Shown piece after piece: positions 7,873 through 12,022 of a stretch of 12,022 nt of DNA. Location of the stretch: contig CAYYOS010000078.1 in NCBI GenBank assembly GCA_964473355.1, positions 1 to 12,022 of the forward strand, written 5' to 3'. The notes under the pieces were generated by a model that searched no databases, was not told the origin of the DNA, and saw only the letters and a program-made list of their open reading frames with translations. This DNA comes from CAYYOS01 sp964473355 (lineage in GTDB: Bacteria > Pseudomonadota > Gammaproteobacteria > Burkholderiales > REEB80). The first letter of the stretch is position 1; the number at the start of each line of letters is the position of its first letter. Position numbers and translations under genes: made by a program.

Positions 7873-8360
7873 TGCGCGCTCAGATTCAGTCTTACTGGCA
7901 AGCGCGTCAACCCAGTGAAAAAGCGTGGTTGGCGGGCGGGGCGTTGGCCGTTCTTGCAATGCTTTTTTATGTTTATCTACTTATGCCCATGCAAGCAGAA
8001 CGCAAGCGCCTCGCGGAAAATATGCCGCAATTGCGCGCTCGCGCTGCAGCGCTTGCGCAAAACGCTGCGGAGGCAAAACGTTTACAAGCGACAACACCCG
8101 CGCTCACGTCTAGTGATTTACGCGAACAAATTAGCGAAGCCGCGGGTATCCAGGGTATCCCAGATAAAATTAGCGAGCTCGTCATGCTTAACCCCCAAAG
8201 CGCTCGCGTGAATTTAAAAGCCGTACCTTTTGATAGCTGCATGCGTTGGTTAAACTACTTGCAAACCCAAAAGGGCCTGCGAGTGGAGAGCATAGAGCTA
8301 AGCGCCCTACCGCAGTCGGGCCAAGTGGCGGTAAATGTAACGTTGCAAGCGGCGCGATGA
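7872..8360 (+). CDS. gspM: Type II secretion assembly protein GspM
   Basis: GspM partners GspL in the inner-membrane platform. It is 162 residues: a short cytoplasmic N-terminus, one transmembrane helix (about 19-39), an Ala/Arg/Glu-rich coiled-coil-prone stretch (about 40-72), and a small periplasmic ferredoxin-like domain. The N-terminal YWQARQPSEKAWLAGGALAV matches the usual GspM pattern (W..R.P.E+..L..G). The start is GTG at 7872, overlapping the gspL stop by one base (TAGTG). GAGG and TAGG shortly upstream supply Shine-Dalgarno character. The gene overlaps gspN by 4 bases. Confidence 0.92.
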   Translation: MRAQIQSYWQARQPSEKAWLAGGALAVLAMLFYVYLLMPMQAERKRLAENMPQLRARAAALAQNAAEAKRLQATTPALTSSDLREQISEAAGIQGIPDKISELVMLNPQSARVNLKAVPFDSCMRWLNYLQTQKGLRVESIELSALPQSGQVAVNVTLQAAR

Positions 8361-9109
8361 AGTTTAAGGGTGGCAACTTGCTCCTAGCCGGGCTCGGTAT
8401 TTATTTTGTTTTTCTAATCGTTCAAGCGCCCGCTTATTTGCCCAACCATTTTTTATCGCGGGCCAGCCAAAATCAATTCGTTTTAGAGCAACCGGTCGGC
8501 AGTATTTGGCGGGGGTCGGCCACAAGTTTAATAATCCAGCCCGCAGGCGCCCGTGTCCCGCTTAATGAAATTCGCTGGGAGCTATCATTTTTCGCGATGT
8601 TCCGGGGGGAGCTGGCTCTGAATTTTACTGTCGAGGATACGCGTTATCCTGCTCAAGGCGCGGTGGCGTTAACTAATCAACGCGTTCATCTCAAGCATTT
8701 GCAAGCTCGATTGCCGCCGGCCGCGCTGCTGGCGTTTGCGCCGCAATTTAATACTTGGCAACCAGGCGGGCAATTTTTCGTAAAGGCCGATGACTTTTTA
8801 TTTACGCCAGATGCACTAAAAGGCACGGCTGAATTTCAGTGGGCGGATGCCAAACTAAACCTAACGCCGGTGCAACCCATTGGTACTTATAGGGCGGCAA
8901 TTACTGGCACCCAACAAGGTGCCGATATTGTGCTTAATACGCTAAGCGGCCCGTTGGATATTCAAGGCGCGGGTCAGTGGTCGCAAAATCAGGGGCTGAA
9001 ATTTTCCGGTATAGCACAGGCACGCTCGCAGCGTGAGCAGCTTGCCGGGTTATTAAAAATAATGGGTGAGGATCAAGGCAACGGCCTTTATAAAATTGCC
9101 ATAAAGTAA
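8357..9109 (+). CDS. gspN: Type II secretion protein GspN
   Basis: GspN is an accessory component present in only some T2SS operons. Its exact role is unsettled, and it has been dispensable in several systems. The product is 250 residues with one N-terminal hydrophobic segment (about 6-26, LLLAGLGIYFVFLIVQAPA) followed by a beta-rich periplasmic domain related to AsmA-like folds. QPVGSIWRGSA, near residues 42-52, is a typical GspN motif. The ATG at 8357 forms an ATGA overlap with the gspM stop and starts directly before the membrane anchor. The frame is open upstream to a non-ATG start at 8246, but that would overlap gspM by over 100 bases and add a non-conserved extension. It is the last gene of the gsp run; no convincing terminator follows. 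Confidence 0.9.
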   Translation: MKFKGGNLLLAGLGIYFVFLIVQAPAYLPNHFLSRASQNQFVLEQPVGSIWRGSATSLIIQPAGARVPLNEIRWELSFFAMFRGELALNFTVEDTRYPAQGAVALTNQRVHLKHLQARLPPAALLAFAPQFNTWQPGGQFFVKADDFLFTPDALKGTAEFQWADAKLNLTPVQPIGTYRAAITGTQQGADIVLNTLSGPLDIQGAGQWSQNQGLKFSGIAQARSQREQLAGLLKIMGEDQGNGLYKIAIK

Positions 9110-9111
9110 CG

Positions 9112-9145
9112 TCGTCATCGAGTTGTAACAAATCTTCGCTACGCT
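9112..9145 (+). promoter_or_regulatory. Candidate Pho-box-like promoter upstream of phoX (weak)
   Basis: TCGTCATCGAGTTGTAAC (9112-9129) can be read as two 7-base half-sites starting 11 bases apart, the PhoB-box geometry. It matches the CTGTCAT half-site consensus at 5 of 7 and 4 of 7 positions. TACGCT at 9140-9145, 10 bases further on, retains the T, A and final T of a -10 element. PhoX genes are commonly phosphate-regulated, which makes this position sensible. The match is weak and could be chance. The first bases directly follow the gspN stop codon. Confidence 0.25.
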
Positions 9146-9168
9146 CTCCGGGGTCCCTTACTTAACAC

Positions 9169-9172
9169 GAGG
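9169..9172 (+). promoter_or_regulatory. Shine-Dalgarno of the PhoX-family gene
   Basis: GAGG lies 10 bases before the ATG at 9183 and supports that start. This gene has its own ribosome site and a 73-base leader, unlike the tightly coupled gsp genes before it. Confidence 0.5.
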
Positions 9173-9182
9173 TATTCTAGAG

Positions 9183-11396
9183 ATGAACGATCGCTCCCCT
9201 ATTGAACCATTAAACGATGCTGACCATAGCGACACCAATGTTTCTAGCAATCCCTCTTTTGATAGTATTCTTCAGGCGCATGTTAGCCGTCGTTCATTTT
9301 TAAAGGGTTCCGTGGGCTTGGCTGCGACCACATTTTTCGGCAGCAGCTTGGTGGCCTGTGGTGGAGGTGGCGGCGGATCATCCGACACCAAGGGACTAAA
9401 GCTCACCTTTAATGCTGTTCCTAAAAGCTTGGCCGACACGGTAATCGTCCCTGAGGGTTATACCGCCAAAGTGCTGTATCGTTTAGGCGACCCCATTAGC
9501 GCCACCGTGCCGGACTACAAAAATGATGGCACCGATAGCGGCGCTTCGCATGCATTGCGCGCCGGAGATCACCACGACGGCATGCACTATTTTGGTGTGG
9601 GTGCGGACGGCAAGTACAGCGCAACCGCCGTCGATCGCGGCTTGCTCGTCATGAACCACGAAGCCATTACGTCCGCCTACTTGCACGCGGCGGGCCCCAC
9701 CATCGTGGGTAGCGGCGCCGCCGCGGTGCGCAGTATCCCGGAGGAAGTTATTAAAGAATTAAATTCGCACGGTGTGAGCGTTATTGAAATCAACAAAGCC
9801 GGCGCGAGCTACGATTATAAAAAGGATTCGACGTTTAATCGCCGTATAACTACTTTCACCGAGATGATCTTGGCAGGCCCCGCTGCCAAAACCCCGGCAA
9901 TGATTACCGCCTATTCAAAAGATGGCTCTAAAACGCGCGGCACCGTTAACAATTGTGCGCACGGTTATACGCCGTGGAACACTTACCTCACTTGTGAAGA
10001 AAACTGGGCGGGCTACTTCCGCCGAATTACGGCAACGGACAATCCGAATCGTACCGCTAAAGAATTAACTTCATTTGCGCGTTATGGTGTGGCCGGTAAC
10101 GGCCGCGAGCTCTGGGCGACAGCCTTGGCAGCCGACCTTGCCGACACTTCGTTCGCGCGCTGGAATACCATGAAATTGGGGACGTCGCTGGATGGCAGCG
10201 ATGACTTTCGCAATGTGGTTAATACCTACGGGTATAACGTCGAGATCGATCCGTTTAACCCTACTGCCGCGCCAAAAAAACGCACCGCCATGGGCCGTTT
10301 TGCGCATGAAGGCGCATGGCCGGGCTTGGTGGTTGCGGGCAAACCACTGGTTTGGTATCAAGGCTGTGATTCGCGCAATGAATATATTTATAAATATGTA
10401 TCGACCGCCGTGTGGGATCCGGCCGACGCGAACCGGGGCTTGGCGGCCGGTGACAAATATCTGGATGATGGAAAATTATACGTGGCCAAGTTCAACGCCG
10501 ATGGCACCGGTAATTGGATAGAACTCAAATTTGGCAGCAACAATATTACCGCTAGCAATGCCGTATACGCATTTAGCAATCAAGCCGACGTATTAATTAA
10601 CACGCGTCTTGCCGCCGATGCCGCGGGTGCGACCAAAATGGATAGGCCAGAGTGGGGCGCGGTGAATCCCTTGAACGGTGAGGTCTATATGACATTGACT
10701 AATACCAATGCGGCTAGCCGCCCGGTGTCTGCTGTCGATGCAGCCAACCCGCGTTTTTACAATGACCCCAAGGGAGCTGCCGCTACCGCGCAAACCGGTA
10801 ACCCCAACGGCCATATCATACGTTGGGCTGAAACCGGTAATGACGTCACGGCGACAACATTTAAATGGGATGTATTTCTTTTCGGCGCGCGTTCCACGGC
10901 GAACGCTAGCAACGTTAATGTTTCCAATCTCACCGCAGCCAACGATTTTTCCAGCCCCGATGGCCTATGGTTCGCCAAAAGCGGCTTGCTTTGGATACAA
11001 ACCGATGACGGCGCGTACACCGATGTGACCAACTGCATGATGCTCGCGGCTGTCACTGGCAAAGTGGGGGATGGCAGCAAAAGGACTATTAATAACGGGG
11101 ATGGCGCCAATACCAAGATCGTAGACACCTATGTCGGCGCACCTTTAAATGATGCAAACTTACGTCGCTTCCTAGTGGGTCCGAAAGAGGCGGAGATTAC
11201 AGGTGTTATGGAAACGCCGGATGGCAAAGCATTGTTTGTCAACATTCAGCACCCCGGCGAAGATACGTCACCTAACTTTGCTAGCCCCGCCAGCTTCGGT
11301 AGTCACTGGCCCGATGGCGGTAACACGCGGCCTCGCTCGGCGACCATTGTGATTACCAAGAACGATGGTGGCGTCGTAGGCGGAGAGCTGACGTAG
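9183..11396 (+). CDS. phoX: PhoX-family (DUF839) phosphatase, predicted Tat-exported lipoprotein
   Basis: PhoX proteins are Fe/Ca-dependent alkaline phosphatases that release phosphate from organic phosphoesters outside the cytoplasm. The product is 737 residues. It has a 35-residue polar N-terminal extension, then the twin-arginine motif SRRSFLK (35-41), a hydrophobic stretch (42-58) and a lipobox LVAC with Cys59, followed by a Gly-rich linker. This predicts Tat export and lipidation, with Gly at +2 (no Asp retention signal). Conserved family segments follow: MNHE (157-160), NNCAHGYTPW (C258), LTCEEN (E272/E273), GRFAHEG (371-377), SPDGLW (591-596), AEITG (670-674) and NIQHPGE (687-693). The Cys and Glu residues in these segments are where the family binds its metals. 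The gene follows the gsp operon by 73 bases in the same direction. Substrate preference cannot be read from sequence; a phosphodiesterase or other DUF839 activity is possible. Confidence 0.9.
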   Translation: MNDRSPIEPLNDADHSDTNVSSNPSFDSILQAHVSRRSFLKGSVGLAATTFFGSSLVACGGGGGGSSDTKGLKLTFNAVPKSLADTVIVPEGYTAKVLYRLGDPISATVPDYKNDGTDSGASHALRAGDHHDGMHYFGVGADGKYSATAVDRGLLVMNHEAITSAYLHAAGPTIVGSGAAAVRSIPEEVIKELNSHGVSVIEINKAGASYDYKKDSTFNRRITTFTEMILAGPAAKTPAMITAYSKDGSKTRGTVNNCAHGYTPWNTYLTCEENWAGYFRRITATDNPNRTAKELTSFARYGVAGNGRELWATALAADLADTSFARWNTMKLGTSLDGSDDFRNVVNTYGYNVEIDPFNPTAAPKKRTAMGRFAHEGAWPGLVVAGKPLVWYQGCDSRNEYIYKYVSTAVWDPADANRGLAAGDKYLDDGKLYVAKFNADGTGNWIELKFGSNNITASNAVYAFSNQADVLINTRLAADAAGATKMDRPEWGAVNPLNGEVYMTLTNTNAASRPVSAVDAANPRFYNDPKGAAATAQTGNPNGHIIRWAETGNDVTATTFKWDVFLFGARSTANASNVNVSNLTAANDFSSPDGLWFAKSGLLWIQTDDGAYTDVTNCMMLAAVTGKVGDGSKRTINNGDGANTKIVDTYVGAPLNDANLRRFLVGPKEAEITGVMETPDGKALFVNIQHPGEDTSPNFASPASFGSHWPDGGNTRPRSATIVITKNDGGVVGGELT

Positions 11397-11516
11397 CCCA
11401 GGGCGAATGAGCTGTAAGCATAGAAGTGTTATTGGTGAAGTCATACGGCCGATCTTAAGTTTAATTGGGTAGAGCTTAGCGCGCACGCAGCCCTAAGCAA
11501 TGGCGCTTAATCTGAC
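11397..11516. other. Convergent intergenic region with a weak inverted repeat
   Basis: These 120 bases separate the stop codons of the PhoX-family gene and the minus-strand EAL gene. GCTTAG (11474-11479) and CTAAGC (11493-11498) form a 6-base-pair perfect stem with a 13-base loop. A competing pairing of AGCGC (11478-11482) with GCGCT (11504-11508) is also possible. No T-run follows the stem on either strand, so a classical intrinsic terminator is not supported, although a bidirectional termination role would suit the position. Confidence 0.25.
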
Positions 11517-12022
11517 TTATTGGGAACCAAGACTAGGGGTAGCCAAGCCCGTTCGAAGCAAGGCAGCGAGTTCTTCTGCGGCCAGCGGCCCGCTAAAATA
11601 GAAGCCTTGACCTTCACCACAACCGTTAGCCTGTAAGAACGCCAATTGCTCGCATGTCTCCACGCCCTCCGCGATGACGCGTTGATTTAAGCTTTTTCCC
11701 ATATTCACAACGGCAACCACAATAGTAGCGTCGTCGGAGTTAGACGCGGAGCTGGTGATGTCGCGGAGGAACGATTGATCAATCTTTAAGGTATCAATAG
11801 GGAAACGCTTCAGATAGCTTAAGCTAGAGTAGCCCGTACCGAAATCATCAATAGCCAGTTTTACACCCATCGCCTTAAGTGACGCCAGCACCTGAGTAGT
11901 CGCGTCGACATCATGCATAAGCACGCTTTCCGTTAGCTCTAGCTCGAGAAAGCGCGGCGCCAAACGCGACTCGTTTAATATACTCGCCACACTCTCCAAA
12001 AAACCTTTATGCCGAAACTGCA
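11517..12022 (-). CDS. EAL-domain c-di-GMP phosphodiesterase, C-terminal part (5' end outside window)
   Basis: EAL domains hydrolyse cyclic di-GMP to pGpG. The frame is open through the right edge (QFRHKGFLESV precedes residues read from 11999), so the gene continues beyond the window; the TTG at 11999 is an internal Leu codon. Visible motifs in order are ELELTES, DDFGTGYSSL (complement of about 11820-11849), LKIDQSF (complement of about 11771-11791), VIAEGVET and GQGFYFSGPL, followed by about 20 residues to the stop. These contain the metal-binding Glu and Asp residues and the catalytic Lys/Glu typical of active enzymes. The EAL signature itself and the Asn metal ligand lie outside the window. 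The EAL domain is C-terminal; any GGDEF, PAS or membrane sensor part cannot be seen. It is convergent with the PhoX gene, and no functional link to the T2SS is evident. Confidence 0.93.
   Translation of the reverse strand, partial: QFRHKGFLESVASILNESRLAPRFLELELTESVLMHDVDATTQVLASLKAMGVKLAIDDFGTGYSSLSYLKRFPIDTLKIDQSFLRDITSSASNSDDATIVVAVVNMGKSLNQRVIAEGVETCEQLAFLQANGCGEGQGFYFSGPLAAEELAALLRTGLATPSLGSQ

Noticed and set aside
8141..8162. Near-tandem repeat GGGTATCC within gspM
   Set aside because: Only two short copies, fully inside a coding region (GIQGIP); chance or codon bias explains it.
8246..8356. Upstream extension of gspN to a non-ATG start
   Set aside because: It would overlap gspM by over 100 bases and put a non-conserved 37-residue piece before the membrane anchor; the ATGA overlap at 8357 fits the operon style.
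9110..9182. Terminator at the end of the gsp operon
   Set aside because: No stem-loop with a T-run is visible in the gap, so read-through into phoX cannot be excluded.
11474..11498. Intrinsic terminator at the convergent junction
   Set aside because: The stem is only 6 base pairs with a 13-base loop and no T-run on either strand; kept only as a weak inverted repeat.
1..12022. Mobile elements, CRISPR arrays, tRNA or rRNA genes
   Set aside because: No transposase, repeat-spacer pattern, RNA gene signature or flanking repeats seen anywhere in the window.

Overview
The window is a nearly complete general (type II) secretion operon, followed by a PhoX-type phosphatase gene, with the end of a convergent c-di-GMP phosphodiesterase gene at the right edge. 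Twelve genes are supported; the first and last are cut by the window edges. Base composition is roughly balanced in G and C. The gene order D-E-F-G-H-I-J-K-L-M-N in one unbroken plus-strand run, together with the protein sequences, points to a gammaproteobacterium, probably aquatic or soil-dwelling. That assignment is inference; I cannot name a genus.

Layout. Positions 1-9109 carry the type II secretion system (T2SS): outer-membrane secretin gspD (3' part only), ATPase gspE, inner-membrane platform gspF, major pseudopilin gspG, minor pseudopilins gspH, gspI, gspJ and gspK, assembly proteins gspL and gspM, and gspN. The genes are packed end to end. Five junctions are 4-base stop/start overlaps (ATGA or TTGA), one is a 1-base overlap, one is a longer overlap, and the other gaps are at most 23 bases. 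There is no room for internal promoters or terminators in the intergenic gaps, so this is very probably one mRNA with extensive translational coupling. gspC, if present, lies upstream of the window, and the prepilin peptidase gene (gspO/pilD) is not here.

A 73-base gap (9110-9182) holds a good Shine-Dalgarno sequence and a weak Pho-box-like motif. It separates gspN from a 737-residue PhoX (DUF839) phosphatase gene (9183-11396), whose product has a Tat signal that ends in a lipobox. A 120-base convergent intergenic region (11397-11516) follows, with one weak inverted repeat. The minus-strand gene at the right edge encodes the C-terminal part of an EAL-domain protein with its visible catalytic motifs intact.

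How the genes work together. GspE powers a pseudopilus (G with tip proteins H-I-J-K) built on the F-L-M platform, which pushes folded periplasmic proteins through the GspD channel. PhoX folds in the cytoplasm, leaves by Tat, and is predicted to be lipidated. A folded Tat substrate encoded directly behind a T2SS operon is a plausible T2SS client, and this is the most interesting hypothesis in the window. Otherwise the region is a canonical T2SS locus, and I see no evidence for an undescribed system.
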